Assembly: GCF_014696675.1 (NCBI RefSeq)
Contig: NZ_JACJQN010000006.1
Coordinates: 1 to 64,000, forward strand
Source of the DNA: Phormidium tenue FACHB-1052
GTDB taxonomy: Bacteria; Cyanobacteriota; Cyanobacteriia; Phormidesmidales; Phormidesmidaceae
DNA: 64,000 bases
Reading direction: 5' to 3'
The notes under the pieces were generated by a model that had not been told where the DNA came from, did no database searches, and worked only from the letters and a program-made list of their open reading frames with translations. Position 1 is the stretch's first letter. Each line of letters opens with the position of its first letter. Below, piece after piece: positions 25,807 through 35,329 of the stretch. Made by a program: the position numbers and the translations under genes.

Positions 25807-27279
25807 CTACCCTCCTGGGACGGCGTCTGAGCCAAGGTTGGCTTCTTTGTCAAATCGCTGCTGGCGCTGCTGCTGTAGGGCCAATAGGATCTGCTGATGG
25901 CGATCGCGGCTAATCGGGTAGCGGTAGCAAAACCACAGCCCCCCGGCTAGCAGCAGCGCCGGGAGTGGGCCAATCAGCAGGCGAATGGCGGTGAGTGCGG
26001 CAGCGGGCTGAGCGGTGGCGCTGGCGGCATAGCCAGTCCAGCTCAATAGCTGACCCGAGACAAACAGCGCCAGGGCCAACCCCAGCTTTTGCAAAAACAC
26101 CAGGGCGCTGAAGTACAGTCCTTCCCGACGCAGGCCGGTGTTGAGTTCATCGAGATCGATCACATCGGGCAGCATGGCAAAGGGCACCATATAAAGGGTG
26201 GCCACCCCCATGCCCGCGATTACCCCCAGGGTATACATCCACACCACTTGGCCGGGTTGCACCGTGGCTAGGCACCCCAGGGCGATCGCCGCCAAGGGCG
26301 CTCCCAGCAAAAATACCGTGCGCTTGTCCGTGCGTTTGGCCACCCAGTCCCACCCCCAGAGCATGGCGATCGCGGTGCCCTGCACTGCCAGGGCCATCTG
26401 GGCAAAGTGGGTGGCGGGCAACCCCATCCAGGCACCGACAAAGTAGGGCAGCATAGCGGCGGTCACCTGCACGCTCATCCAGCCGCAGAGGTAGAGACCC
26501 AAAACCTGACGAAACGCATCGTTGCGAAAGACGGTACGCAACTGGTTGAGCAGCGCTGGAGGAGCCACACCACCCGTCAGTGAGGGGCGGCCCCGCTGCA
26601 CCTGCCAGTAGCGTCGGTAGGTGCCCGCCACGCAGATGCCAATTACCACCAGAGCCAGGCTGGCCGACAGCATTCCCAGCAGCGCATACTGACGAGCTGG
26701 GTCAGCCACCCGCGCAAACACGATCTGGGCCATTACCAGGGCCAAAATGCTGGCCCCAATGCTGAAGGCTGACTTCATGCCGATCAGGTCGGTGCGCTCG
26801 TCGTAGTCGTCGGCTAGCTCCGCCGCCAGGGCGGTGTAGGGTAGCTGCACCGCTGTAAAGGCCGCAAAAGCAAAAATCGACAGCACAATGTAGTAGGCAA
26901 ACACCCCCATCTGGGTGGAGAAGGGCGGCACCACCCACAACAGCACCGAGCAGATCGCCAGGGGGATTACGCCTCCCAGCATCCAGGGAAAGCGGCGGCC
27001 CAGGGGCGACTGGGTGCGATCGCTCAGCCAGCCAATGATCGGGTCGTTGATGGCATCCCACACGCGACCAAACAGCAGCACCGAGCCGGCCAGAGCGGGG
27101 CTGAGCCCCGCCACGGTGGTAAAGAAATACAGCACAAAAAACGCTGACAGGCTGGCGGGCACCGCTGCCGCTAGCTCACCCACGCCATAGAACACTTTGA
27201 CCGAAAAAGGCAAGGGCGATAGCTTAGCCAACGATACAGAACTCCAGATCAATAGGGGATCATCATGCCATAGGTTCAC
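25807..27279 (-). CDS. GPH-type sugar/cation symporter (MFS)
   Basis: This ~490-residue membrane protein has about 12 helices and resembles the glycoside-pentoside-hexuronide:cation symporters related to MelB. Visible features are RVWDAINDPIIGWLSDRTQSPLGRRFPW, containing the conserved loop between helices 2 and 3, and DLDELNTGLRREGLYF near helices 10-11. Cyanobacterial members are common and their substrates are mostly unknown. The start is uncertain: GTG 27279 opens the frame without a good ribosome site, and a TTG at 27231 has GGAG upstream. No neighbouring catabolic gene suggests a sugar. Confidence 0.82.
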   Translation of the reverse strand: MNLWHDDPLLIWSSVSLAKLSPLPFSVKVFYGVGELAAAVPASLSAFFVLYFFTTVAGLSPALAGSVLLFGRVWDAINDPIIGWLSDRTQSPLGRRFPWMLGGVIPLAICSVLLWVVPPFSTQMGVFAYYIVLSIFAFAAFTAVQLPYTALAAELADDYDERTDLIGMKSAFSIGASILALVMAQIVFARVADPARQYALLGMLSASLALVVIGICVAGTYRRYWQVQRGRPSLTGGVAPPALLNQLRTVFRNDAFRQVLGLYLCGWMSVQVTAAMLPYFVGAWMGLPATHFAQMALAVQGTAIAMLWGWDWVAKRTDKRTVFLLGAPLAAIALGCLATVQPGQVVWMYTLGVIAGMGVATLYMVPFAMLPDVIDLDELNTGLRREGLYFSALVFLQKLGLALALFVSGQLLSWTGYAASATAQPAAALTAIRLLIGPLPALLLAGGLWFCYRYPISRDRHQQILLALQQQRQQRFDKEANLGSDAVPGG

Positions 27280-27364
27280 CTGGGATGGCGGTTTTTAGGT
27301 AGTCGGGGCGATCGGGCAACGCGATAAGATAGCGGCACATTGTTTAGCGGGTGAGAGAGCCACC

Positions 27365-28024
27365 ATGACGACCCAGACAAAGGTTGCTATGGCACTGCTG
27401 CTGGTCGTGGGGCTGGCCAGTGCCTGCGATCGCCCATCTCCAACCGCCACCTCGGCTCCCCTCACCACCCCCGTCGCCGAAGGCCCCCCGCCACCCCCCG
27501 AAGGCGCTTTTTTAGCTCAAATGTCGCCCACCCAAACCAGCCAGCTCACCAGTCTAGGGGTTGAGGTAGTGGTGCCGGGGCAGGTGCCGCCGTCCTTTGC
27601 GATCGCAGAAATACGGGTTGACTCCAGCGATATAGGCCCCGGCTACCTGGTGGTTTATCAAAACGAGCGCAGCCAGTGCTTTGCCGTCGAGTTTGCCGCC
27701 GAGGGCATTGGCGACTCCCCCGCCACCGAAAGCCGCCTTCCCATTCAGCCGCCGCTGTTTGGCGACCAGGGCTACGGCCTCAACTACGGCCCCTTTACCG
27801 ATGCCAATCTGCGGGCCGAGTTCCCTGACTCCAACCTGTTCACCGACTGGATGCTGGGGGCGTCTGGCGCTTATCGGCTGGTGGGGGCAACCTACATTGG
27901 TGGCCTGTTTGAGTCGCTCCAGGCCTGCGAAGACGTCAGCCCCGAAGAAGCCGTAGCCCTGGCCGAATCCTTCACGGTGCTGACCGCCGAGCCCATGGGC
28001 GATCCCCTCGGCGGCACGCCTTAG
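27365..28024 (+). CDS. Exported protein of unknown function
   Basis: The 219 residues begin with a hydrophobic export signal (ALLLVVGLASAC). The Cys could be a lipidation site, although the residues before it fit the lipobox only loosely. A Pro-rich linker (~25-48) precedes a compact domain with one more cysteine pair (~103 and ~195). No family is recognised. The stop codon TAG is formed exactly at the junction with a MITE (28024). Removing the element and one target copy would restore TAA in the same place, so the protein is unchanged. Confidence 0.65.
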   Translation: MTTQTKVAMALLLVVGLASACDRPSPTATSAPLTTPVAEGPPPPPEGAFLAQMSPTQTSQLTSLGVEVVVPGQVPPSFAIAEIRVDSSDIGPGYLVVYQNERSQCFAVEFAAEGIGDSPATESRLPIQPPLFGDQGYGLNYGPFTDANLRAEFPDSNLFTDWMLGASGAYRLVGATYIGGLFESLQACEDVSPEEAVALAESFTVLTAEPMGDPLGGTP

Positions 28025-28170
28025 AGAGGTTTGAAAAGTCCTAGTTTCTTGTAGCAAAAGTGGAGATCCCCCTGCCTCCCTTAAAAGAGGGACTTTACCC
28101 CCTTTTTAAGGGGGGCAGTGAGGGTCGGCAAATCACTAAAGCTACAGCACATCATTTTTCAAACGTCCTC
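28024..28170. mobile_element. MITE derived from the IS5-family element, with TTA target duplication
   Basis: The 147-bp element begins GAGAGGTTTGAAAAG and ends TTTTTCAAACGTCCTC, imperfect copies of the 16-bp ends of the insertion sequence at 12016-12926. It is flanked by TTA at 28021-28023 and 28171-28173, the same target type. The inside carries a hairpin built from CTGCCTCCCTTAAAA and TTTTTAAGGGGGGCAG and has no coding capacity. It could be mobilised by the transposase encoded in this window. Confidence 0.82.
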
Positions 28171-28298
28171 TTAAAGATACTGAGTAGAGAGGCGCAATCC
28201 CGCGACGTCGGCAGAGTTGCTGTCCGCGTCAGATCCAGTTCCGGTATCGTGCGAGAATGAATTTTTATAAATGGCAATCTTAGATTAGGACGTTTGGC

Positions 28299-28634
28299 AT
28301 GGCCGAGATTCAATTTGCCCGTGGCGTTGCAGAACCGGTAATTCCCGATGTGCGGCTCACCCGCGCTAAGGATGGCTCCGACGGTACGGCCACCTTTTAC
28401 TTTGACCATCCCCAGGCCCTCTCTCAGCAGGCAGGGGTGGAAATCACTGGTATGTACCTGGTCGATGAAGAGGGCGAACTGATGAGCCGCGAGGTCAATG
28501 GCCGGTTTGTCAACGGCGAACCAGCGGGCATTGAAGCCACCTACATCATGAAAAGCGAAGCCGAGTGGGATCGCTTTATGCGGTTTATGAACCGCTACGC
28601 TGAGCAAAACGGGCTGGGCTTTACCAAGAGCTAG
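28299..28634 (+). CDS. psb28: Photosystem II assembly protein Psb28
   Basis: This 111-residue soluble protein binds photosystem II assembly intermediates containing CP47 and affects chlorophyll supply. Family features are [19 protein letters not shown] at the start, [22 protein letters not shown] and [20 protein letters not shown] at the end. The length matches Psb28-1. The molybdenum-cofactor-type gene starts 14 bases downstream, so the two are cotranscribed, though their functions are unrelated. Confidence 0.95.
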   Translation: MAEIQFARGVAEPVIPDVRLTRAKDGSDGTATFYFDHPQALSQQAGVEITGMYLVDEEGELMSREVNGRFVNGEPAGIEATYIMKSEAEWDRFMRFMNRYAEQNGLGFTKS

Positions 28635-28648
28635 GTGCCACCCCAACC

Positions 28649-29137
28649 ATGGCCCATCCCCCGGCGTTAGGCAGACCGGTGCGCTGTGCGGTCGTGACCG
28701 TGAGCGACACCCGCACCGTCGAGAGCGACCTGAGCGGGCAACTCCTGCAAACCCTGCTGGCCGAGGCGGGCCACCAGGTAAGCGACTACCGCATCGTCCC
28801 CGACGAGCCGCAGCAGATTCGCCCGCTGTGCCAAACTCTGGCAGCCCAGGTTGACTGCATCATTCTCACTGGGGGAACGGGGATTGCCCCCCGCGACACT
28901 ACTTATGATGCGATCGCCGCCCTGCTGGAGAAGACCCTGCCGGGGTTTGGGGAAATCTTTCGCCAGCTCAGCTTTCAAGAGGTTGGCTCCCGCGCCATGG
29001 CCTCCCGCGCTGTAGCTGGGGTTTATCAATCTACCCTGATTTTTTCGCTGCCGGGGTCTAGCAAAGCGGTGACTCTGGCCATGGAGGCGCTGATTTTGCC
29101 GGAGTTGCCCCACCTAATTAGCCTGATGCAAGCCTAA
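28649..29137 (+). CDS. moaB: MoaB/MogA-type molybdopterin biosynthesis protein
   Basis: The 162-residue protein has the molybdopterin-binding fold, with VTVSDTRTVESDLSG near the start, the GGTGIAPRDTTYDA loop, and SRAVAGVYQSTLIFSLPGSSKAV, the substrate-binding signatures of MogA/MoaB. It adenylylates molybdopterin or plays a related role in cofactor synthesis. MoaB and MogA cannot be separated with certainty by eye; length and motifs favour MoaB. It follows psb28 by 14 bases and precedes a DUF3598 protein by 23 bases. Confidence 0.9.
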   Translation: MAHPPALGRPVRCAVVTVSDTRTVESDLSGQLLQTLLAEAGHQVSDYRIVPDEPQQIRPLCQTLAAQVDCIILTGGTGIAPRDTTYDAIAALLEKTLPGFGEIFRQLSFQEVGSRAMASRAVAGVYQSTLIFSLPGSSKAVTLAMEALILPELPHLISLMQA

Positions 29138-29160
29138 CGCTACCGTTTATTCACCGCACT

Positions 29161-29994
29161 ATGACCTCGGCGACTTCGACTCAGTGGGCGCGTTTACTCA
29201 AAAATCAGGGCACCTGGGTCGGGTCGTTTACTCAGGTGTCGCCAACTGGAGAAATTTTGCAGGATACGCCCTCGGAGGTAGCGCTGATTCCGCTTAACGA
29301 GGGCAATACGATACGTCAGGAGATTCGCAAGCGTCCTCCTGGCCAGCCTCCTAGCGAAACGGTGTTGGAATACAGTTCCCTGGGGAAGGGAGTGCTGTTT
29401 TGCGAAACGGGAGCTTTTTCTCAAGGGTCGATTCAGCGTAGCCCGGTAAGCGAGTTTGGGGCCGAACTGGGCCTGATCCATGGCAGCGATCGCTTACGCT
29501 TGGCTCAGGTGTATCCTCGGCAGCCCACCCTCGGCAGCCTGACGCTCATTCGAGAGCATTTGGCCGGTACCGAACCCACCCCGCGCCCCGCGCCCACGGT
29601 GGATCAGCTAATTGGCACCTGGGTGGGAGAGGCAACCACGGTATTTCCTGACTGGCAGCCCCAGCGATCGCTGGCGACTCGGCTGGAGATTCAGCGGGAG
29701 GGCGATCGCGCCATTACTCAAACCCTCACTTTCGGTGACAGCCCCGTGATCCAGTCCCAAGGCCAGCTGATCGGCTCGACCCTGAGGTTTGAGCAGGGCA
29801 GCCAGCCCGTAACCGTCTTACTGTTGCCAGGGGGAGCATCGGCTACCTTTCCCACCGAGATTCAGTCGGGGCAGCCGCTGTTTTTAGAGGCAGGTTGGCT
29901 GATTACGCCTACTCTGCGGCAGCGGCTAATTCGCACCTACAATGCCCAGGGCACTTGGGAAAGCCTAACCCTAGTAACTGAGCAAAAACTATAG
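29161..29994 (+). CDS. DUF3598 family protein (calycin-like)
   Basis: The 277-residue protein contains two similar halves rich in beta strands. The first begins WARLLKNQGTWVGSFTQVSPTGE and the second DQLIGTWVGEATTVFPDW. This arrangement matches the cyanobacterial/plastid DUF3598 family, predicted to be a lipocalin-like barrel related to phycobilin lyases of the CpcS type. No ligand is known. It is probably the third gene of the psb28-moaB transcript. Confidence 0.8.
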   Translation: MTSATSTQWARLLKNQGTWVGSFTQVSPTGEILQDTPSEVALIPLNEGNTIRQEIRKRPPGQPPSETVLEYSSLGKGVLFCETGAFSQGSIQRSPVSEFGAELGLIHGSDRLRLAQVYPRQPTLGSLTLIREHLAGTEPTPRPAPTVDQLIGTWVGEATTVFPDWQPQRSLATRLEIQREGDRAITQTLTFGDSPVIQSQGQLIGSTLRFEQGSQPVTVLLLPGGASATFPTEIQSGQPLFLEAGWLITPTLRQRLIRTYNAQGTWESLTLVTEQKL

Positions 29995-30029
29995 TCTTCA
30001 GTCTTCCTCGGCGGGGCTGTCCTGGTGAC

Positions 30030-31307
30030 TCAAGAGAGCCCCTTCACCCGGTAGCCGATGTCGCGGCGGTAATACATGCCCTCAAAGCAAATTTTGTCGA
30101 TCGCTGCGTAGGCATTGGCGATCGCCGCCTCAAAGGTTTCGCCCAGACCCGTCACCCCCAGCACGCGACCGCCATCGGCCACGATGCTGTTGCCCCGGCG
30201 GCGAGTGCCCGCGTGAAACACCAGCGCTCCAGTGGCGGCAGCTTCTTCAAAGCCAACAATTTCCATGCCCTTAGGATATTTGTCGGGGTAGCCCTCGGCG
30301 GCCACCACCACGCAGGCGGCGGCTTCCGACTTCCACTGTAGTTCTAGGGTGTCGAGCTGCCCTTCGATGCAGGCGAGCATCACTTGCTCCAGCGGGGTTT
30401 CGAGCAGGGGCAGCACAGCCTGGGTCTCGGGGTCGCCCAGGCGGCAGTTAAACTCCACCACTTTGGGCTCGCCCTCGGGGGTAATCATCAGCCCGGCGTA
30501 GAGAATGCCGCGATAGTCGATGCCTCGGCGGCGCAGGGTGGCGATCGCTGGCTCTAGCACCTCTTTTTGCACCCGCTCCATAATGGCTGAAGTCACTACC
30601 GGGGTGGGGGCATAGGCTCCCATACCGCCGGTGTTGGGGCCGGTGTCGCCCTCGCCAATGGCCTTGTGGTCTTGGGCAGGCACCAGGGGGCGAATGGTTT
30701 GCCCATCGGTGATGGCCAGCACCGAGGCCTCCTGGCCAGTCATAAATTCTTCGATCACTACCTGGTGGCCCGCCGCGCCAAACTTGCCGCTAAAGGCATC
30801 CTTGACGGCTTGCGTAGCCTCCTCTAGGGTGTGAGCTACGGTGACGCCCTTGCCCGCCGCTAGCCCGTCAGCCTTCACCACGATGGGAGCACCCTGCTGC
30901 TCCAGGTAGGCTAAGGCAGCCGCTTCTGCTTCAAAAACCTCGGCTTTGGCGGTGGGAATGCCCGCCTCAACCATGAGCGCCTTGGCCCAGGCTTTGCTGG
31001 CCTCGATCTGTGCCCCCGCCCGACAAGGGCCGAATACCTTGATCCCCTGCTCTTGCAGATAGTCGGTAATGCCCTCGGCCAGGGGCTGCTCGGGGCCAAC
31101 CACGACCAGCTCTAAATTGTTGACTAGCGCAAAGCGAGCGATGCCCTCAAAATCGGTGGGGGCCAGGGCCAGGTTGCGGCAGTGGGGCAGGGTAGCGGTG
31201 CCACCATTGCCCGGCACGCAGACCACCTCGGTGATTTTGGGCGATCGCAGCAGCGACCAGGCTAGGGTATGTTCACGGCCACCGCTGCCGACCACAAGAG
31301 CTTTCAC
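30030..31307 (-). CDS. purD: Phosphoribosylamine--glycine ligase
   Basis: This ATP-grasp enzyme performs the second step of purine synthesis. The protein of 425 residues begins with [16 protein letters not shown] and shows [46 protein letters not shown] and [11 protein letters not shown], all diagnostic. The frame extends 15 codons further upstream to a GTG at 31352, but GTG 31307 gives the normal N-terminus and has GGAAAA 8 bases before it. It is a single gene. Confidence 0.96.
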   Translation of the reverse strand: MKALVVGSGGREHTLAWSLLRSPKITEVVCVPGNGGTATLPHCRNLALAPTDFEGIARFALVNNLELVVVGPEQPLAEGITDYLQEQGIKVFGPCRAGAQIEASKAWAKALMVEAGIPTAKAEVFEAEAAALAYLEQQGAPIVVKADGLAAGKGVTVAHTLEEATQAVKDAFSGKFGAAGHQVVIEEFMTGQEASVLAITDGQTIRPLVPAQDHKAIGEGDTGPNTGGMGAYAPTPVVTSAIMERVQKEVLEPAIATLRRRGIDYRGILYAGLMITPEGEPKVVEFNCRLGDPETQAVLPLLETPLEQVMLACIEGQLDTLELQWKSEAAACVVVAAEGYPDKYPKGMEIVGFEEAAATGALVFHAGTRRRGNSIVADGGRVLGVTGLGETFEAAIANAYAAIDKICFEGMYYRRDIGYRVKGLS

Positions 31308-31480
31308 AGGCAATTTTCCAAAAATGCGAACCTTATTTTCCCACGTTGCCACCGTAAATGGACGGCGGCTTTACTCAGGGTTGGTAGAGGGTGCTGAAAT
31401 GACCAGATTCTAGACCATTGGGGTGTTTGTCCGTTCTCTAAATGCCACTGGGCCACCCGGCCCCTAATCGGTGTTAAGGC

Positions 31481-32737
31481 TTAGGTCGGCGGCTGAGCGG
31501 TTAGATGAGCCTCTTGGCTGAAGGTCTCTGGCGGCGGCGAAATCTGCCGAGGCAGCGTGACCACAAAGGTTGTCCCCTGGCCCTGCTGGCTGTTGACGAC
31601 AATGGTGCCGCCCATAATGCTGATCAGCGACTGAACAATGGCTAGCCCCAGCCCAGTGCCGGGGCGCGGGCGACGAATGGTTTGATCAGCCTGACGAAAG
31701 GCCTCAAAAATGTGGGGTAGCTGCTCTTTGGCAATGCCAATGCCGGTGTCGGCCACGGTGAGCGAAATCTGGTCAGAGGGAGTCTCGGTGAGGGTGATGT
31801 GTACCTGGCCGCGATCGGTAAACTTGATGGCGTTGGATACCAGGTTGGTGAGCACCTGGCGTAGCCGGTGTTCGTCATTCACCACCACTGGGTTGCTGAG
31901 CTGAAAGGTGCTTTTCAGGGTGAGGGCTTTGCCGTCAGCCAGCGATCGCAAATCTAACAACGTAGACTGCACCAGACTGTGGAGGTTGACCTGGGCCAGG
32001 TTCAGCGTCAGCCGCTGGGCCTCTAGTTTAGACAGATCAAGGATGTCGTTCACCAGGTTGAGTAGGTTCTTACCGTTGGTGAAAATGCGCTTGATCATCT
32101 CAGCCTGGTGGGAGGTCAGCGGCCCCTTCGACTGGCTGTCGAGAATCTGCGAAAACCCCAAAATGGCGTTTAGCGGCGTGCGCAGCTCGTGGGACATGGT
32201 GGCCAAAAACTCAGACTTAACCCGATAGGCCTCTAGCAGCTTGAGGTTTTGGTCTTCGATATAGCGACGCTGGCGCTCTAGCTCTTCATTTTGCTGGGTA
32301 AGCAGCTTGTTGGTCTGCTGAAGCTGGGCCATGACTTTGGCCTCTCGTCGCTCCACTTCGTACATACGTAGGGCATTGCGCAGCAGCAGCGCCAGGCGAT
32401 CGGGCGACACGCGGGTTTTGACGAGGTAGTCACTAGCGCCCGCCTTCATTAAGTCGACGGCGATTTGCTCGTCGCCCTGGCCGGTGAGTACGACCAGCGG
32501 AATGCTCACGCCCTCAGCCCGCCACTGACGGATCAGCGACAGGCCGTCTTGCTCGGGCAGACGATAGTCTAGAAAAACGCAGTCGTAGGTGCGGCTTTTG
32601 AGGTTAGCGATCGCCTGCTCAGCACTGGTCACCTCAGTGACCTCAACCAATAAATCAGCGCGAGCTAGAGCCCGGCAGACGGCCATGCGATCGACGGCAT
32701 CGTCATCCACCAACAAGATTTCTAGCGCTTCACCCAT
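31481..32737 (-). CDS. Histidine kinase with N-terminal receiver domain
   Basis: The 418-residue cytoplasmic protein has a receiver domain ([12 protein letters not shown], phospho-acceptor in [12 protein letters not shown]), a coiled coil (~135-185), a HisKA segment with the acceptor His in [12 protein letters not shown], and HATPase_c ([30 protein letters not shown]). The ATG at 32737 is chosen; a GTG at 32800 would overlap the upstream gene by 14 bases and add an unrelated N-terminus. It lies 49 bases after an Rcp1-like regulator and probably exchanges phosphate with it. No DNA-binding output is present. Confidence 0.88.
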   Translation of the reverse strand: MGEALEILLVDDDAVDRMAVCRALARADLLVEVTEVTSAEQAIANLKSRTYDCVFLDYRLPEQDGLSLIRQWRAEGVSIPLVVLTGQGDEQIAVDLMKAGASDYLVKTRVSPDRLALLLRNALRMYEVERREAKVMAQLQQTNKLLTQQNEELERQRRYIEDQNLKLLEAYRVKSEFLATMSHELRTPLNAILGFSQILDSQSKGPLTSHQAEMIKRIFTNGKNLLNLVNDILDLSKLEAQRLTLNLAQVNLHSLVQSTLLDLRSLADGKALTLKSTFQLSNPVVVNDEHRLRQVLTNLVSNAIKFTDRGQVHITLTETPSDQISLTVADTGIGIAKEQLPHIFEAFRQADQTIRRPRPGTGLGLAIVQSLISIMGGTIVVNSQQGQGTTFVVTLPRQISPPPETFSQEAHLTAQPPT

Positions 32738-32786
32738 CCGCTCAGTACCTGCTTCTGCGACCCACGGCGGATTCCAGTGGGTCTGG

Positions 32787-33218
32787 TTATGGAATCTCAC
32801 ACAGCGCCCAATACTGGTTGAGAGCCGCCACTACATCTGCAAAGGTAGCAAAGGTGACTGGCTTTAAGATATAGCCTGCCACGTTTAACCGGTAGGCCTC
32901 AAGCCGATCTTGGTCAGCATCGGAGGTGGTCAACACGACGACTGGCGTAGACTTCAGCGATTCATCCTGACGCAGCTCTTGAAGGAACTCTAGCCCGTTC
33001 ATCTTGGGCATGTTGATATCGAGCAGCACCAGACGGCGATGCTCTGGCACCGACGGTGGGTCGGAGTCGTTGCCACGCAGCATATCGAGCGCTGCCAACC
33101 CGTTGCTGGCGATATACAGAGGATTTTCGATGCGGTTGCGCTTAAAGGCCCGCTGAACGTTCATGACATCCACCTCATCGTCTTCGACGAGTAGAACGTT
33201 GACGGTACGCTTTGTCAT
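32787..33218 (-). CDS. Rcp1-like single-domain response regulator
   Basis: This 143-residue lone receiver domain has the acidic pair VEDDEVDV, phospho-acceptor D67 in LLDINMPKMNG, the TT of VVLTTSDADQD and the conserved Lys in YILKPVTF. The sequence resembles Rcp1, the partner of cyanobacterial phytochromes, although no phytochrome is encoded here. ATG 33218 is chosen since GGAG lies about 8 bases upstream. It is cotranscribed with the histidine kinase at 31481-32737 and likely receives phosphate from it. Confidence 0.9.
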   Translation of the reverse strand: MTKRTVNVLLVEDDEVDVMNVQRAFKRNRIENPLYIASNGLAALDMLRGNDSDPPSVPEHRRLVLLDINMPKMNGLEFLQELRQDESLKSTPVVVLTTSDADQDRLEAYRLNVAGYILKPVTFATFADVVAALNQYWALCEIP

Positions 33219-33401
33219 AACATGCTCCTGTGACGACAGCAGAGGCTCGATCGCATCAGCAATGACACCAGGATGTGTCTCCAAAAGATTGATGCAGCCA
33301 TGGGCAACCTACGGCCTTGCTCTTCTCCAACAGGTTAACAGTAGGATGTTGGCCCCATCAGCCTCCTCCAGATGCAATTGTAGGAACCGGCGAGGTGTTT
33401 T

Positions 33402-34508
33402 CTATCTGCCCAAGGGAAGAACCCGCCTGGGCTCTCCCCAAGCCTGAATCTGCGGCACCTGGGCCGTCAGCGCCTGGGGATGTACCCCCGCCCGGTGGGC
33501 TGCCAGTAGCCCCACCGCTTCCAGGTAAGACGACACCCGCACCGCCGGGATGCCGAGGGCTTCGGGGCTGACATCGAGGGCGGTGGAGTTGGCTTCGACG
33601 GCGATCGCCAGCGATCGCCGCCCCAGGCTCAGCAGGGCACTGCCCCCGCAAGCGCTGGCGGGCACCACAATAGCGTCAACCTGGTCGGCCCAGAGGGTGG
33701 GGCCAGACTGTCCCCCAAGGTAGCCCAGCACTGGCCCGGTCACGAACTGTGGTGCCCGGCTCAACCCCGCCAGCACGCAGGGCAAAAAGGTGTGGCCCAA
33801 TTCCTCGGCAGCAGACTTGGGCGAAATCGACGGGTCGAGCGGCAGCGGGCTCAGGGCTGGGGCATGGGCGCAGGGCACATGCAAAGTGCGCACCACCAAG
33901 TGGCTGATTACCGCCTCGGCCCCAGCCAGTGGGTCTACGCCGTGGCCCTGGCGATAGTCTTGCAGAGTTTCAGCATCGGTGTCTTCGGGAAAACGGGCCA
34001 CCACGGCGATCGCATTGGCTCCGGCGGCGATCGCCCGCTCAGCGGCCCGCAGCAAACTATCAGGCCGCTCAATCGTGCCCCAGGTTGCCCCCGAGGCCGC
34101 CCGCCGCAGTTCTACCCCGAGGGGTGCATCGGTCACAATATAATCAGTCAAATCTAAGCCCAGGGTGGCCCGAGCCGCATCCGCCGCTTGCAGATGCCGC
34201 CAGCGCAGGTCATCCTCGATCGCCGCATCCAGCACCAGACCAATGCGGTTGCGGTGCACCGGGCGCAGCCCCCAGCGCCCGGCAGCGAACTGATCTAGCC
34301 CATAGCCTTCGACATAGCAGGCGTTGGGCAGGGGCCAGTAGAGCTGCGCCCCATTCATCACGTTGGGGTGAGTAATTAGGGTATCGACCACCGAGGCGAT
34401 CGCCCGCGCCACCGGCAGCGCATCCCCCGCATAGCCGCCCACCGCGGCCCCAATGCCGGTGGGCACCACCAGCACCGCCGTATAGGGACGACTCAAATTA
34501 GCAGTCAT
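33402..34508 (-). CDS. DUF3326 family protein
   Basis: The 368-residue soluble protein begins with VLVVPTGIGAAVGGYAGDALPVARAIA, followed by HPNVMNGAQLYWPLPNACYVEGYGLD, characteristic of the DUF3326 family found across cyanobacteria and some other bacteria. The family is uncharacterised. Alternating glycine-rich loops and Ala-rich helices suggest a nucleotide- or cofactor-binding alpha/beta fold; this is inference. The preceding small gene overlaps its start in an ATGA arrangement, so both are translated together. Confidence 0.8.
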   Translation of the reverse strand: MTANLSRPYTAVLVVPTGIGAAVGGYAGDALPVARAIASVVDTLITHPNVMNGAQLYWPLPNACYVEGYGLDQFAAGRWGLRPVHRNRIGLVLDAAIEDDLRWRHLQAADAARATLGLDLTDYIVTDAPLGVELRRAASGATWGTIERPDSLLRAAERAIAAGANAIAVVARFPEDTDAETLQDYRQGHGVDPLAGAEAVISHLVVRTLHVPCAHAPALSPLPLDPSISPKSAAEELGHTFLPCVLAGLSRAPQFVTGPVLGYLGGQSGPTLWADQVDAIVVPASACGGSALLSLGRRSLAIAVEANSTALDVSPEALGIPAVRVSSYLEAVGLLAAHRAGVHPQALTAQVPQIQAWGEPRRVLPLGR

Positions 34509-34702
34509 GGTAGTTCAGCGTTGGTGTGGGTCGTCACCACGGCTTCGACCGTAGCGGTTTGGTTGTCAGAGTTCACCTGGGTAATCGCCCAACGCAAGGG
34601 TTCACCCTGCTCAGCCAGGGCCGATTCGATCGCCCCAACCAAATCCCCCTGGGCATCTCCCAGATTGATCTCCAGAGTAATAAAGTGAGTGGCCAACGCC
34701 AT
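34505..34702 (-). CDS. Small protein of unknown function, coupled to the DUF3326 gene
   Basis: This 65-residue protein has two predicted beta-rich ends (HFITLEINLG and TATVEAVVTTH) and a central helix, without cysteines or membrane segment. Its last codons overlap the start of the DUF3326 gene by 4 bases, which argues that it is real and translated with it. ATG 34702 is preferred over the adjacent upstream ATG at 34705, though either is possible. Family unknown to me. Confidence 0.65.
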   Translation of the reverse strand: MALATHFITLEINLGDAQGDLVGAIESALAEQGEPLRWAITQVNSDNQTATVEAVVTTHTNAELP

Positions 34703-34852
34703 CATCTACCCACTAAAAAGAGCAATTTCTGTGCGGTGTCATCTGCCACACTTTGAAGAAGATACAAGGGCCGGCATCGCCTACCGTTAGAGCATCACGG
34801 AGACAGGACGACTCCAGGTGAGAGGGGATGCCTGTCTGCCCAAAATTATTCA

Positions 34853-34873
34853 AGGGTGGGCAATGCCCACCCT
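34853..34873. repeat. Hairpin repeat downstream of the ferredoxin gene
   Basis: AGGGTGGGCA and TGCCCACCCT pair perfectly around a single A. It begins 6 bases after the ferredoxin stop, so it may act as a terminator, but no T run follows immediately. The GGGTGGGCA/TGCCCACCC motif is familiar as a dispersed palindromic repeat in cyanobacteria. Confidence 0.6.
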
Positions 34874-34878
34874 ACGGT

Positions 34879-35196
34879 TTAGCCCTGGCCAAACTGCTTT
34901 TGGTAAACGATGTCTTCCTTCTCGGTCTCTAGCTTGATGTCTGAGCGCGGGAAGGCTACGCACAGTAGCGCGTAGCCCTCGGCCTGAAGCTCGGTGCTCA
35001 CCCCCATGCCCTCACTCTGGTCGACCTCGCCCTCTAGCACCAGGGCAGCGCAGGTCGTACACACCCCTGCCCCACAGGAAGTCGGCAGGTCTAGCCCCAC
35101 CGCATGGGCCGCCGCCAGAATAGTTTGGTCTTCCGGAACGGTAATGGTTTGAGTGGTGCCCTGGTGGTGAATTTCGACGGAGTAGCTAGTGGCCAT
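34879..35196 (-). CDS. Plant-type [2Fe-2S] ferredoxin
   Basis: The 105-residue soluble electron carrier has the cluster ligands C41, C46 and C49 in SCGAGVCTTC and C79 in ALLCVAFP, spaced as in plant-type ferredoxins. It differs from the main photosynthetic ferredoxin (PetF1) in its longer C-terminus (EKEDIVYQKQFG) and less acidic surface, and resembles a minor cyanobacterial paralog. Its partner is unknown. It appears monocistronic, followed by a hairpin repeat. Confidence 0.92.
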   Translation of the reverse strand: MATSYSVEIHHQGTTQTITVPEDQTILAAAHAVGLDLPTSCGAGVCTTCAALVLEGEVDQSEGMGVSTELQAEGYALLCVAFPRSDIKLETEKEDIVYQKQFGQG

Positions 35197-35329
35197 AGCA
35201 AATTGACGGAAGTTTAGGTGAGCGGTTAAAAGAACAGCCGCCAGTCCAGATCAGACCCTTGAGCTTTCCCACTGGCAAAACTCAGTCTCTAACCAGGATT
35301 GGGCGAATTGCGATCCAAATCTCAACCTA

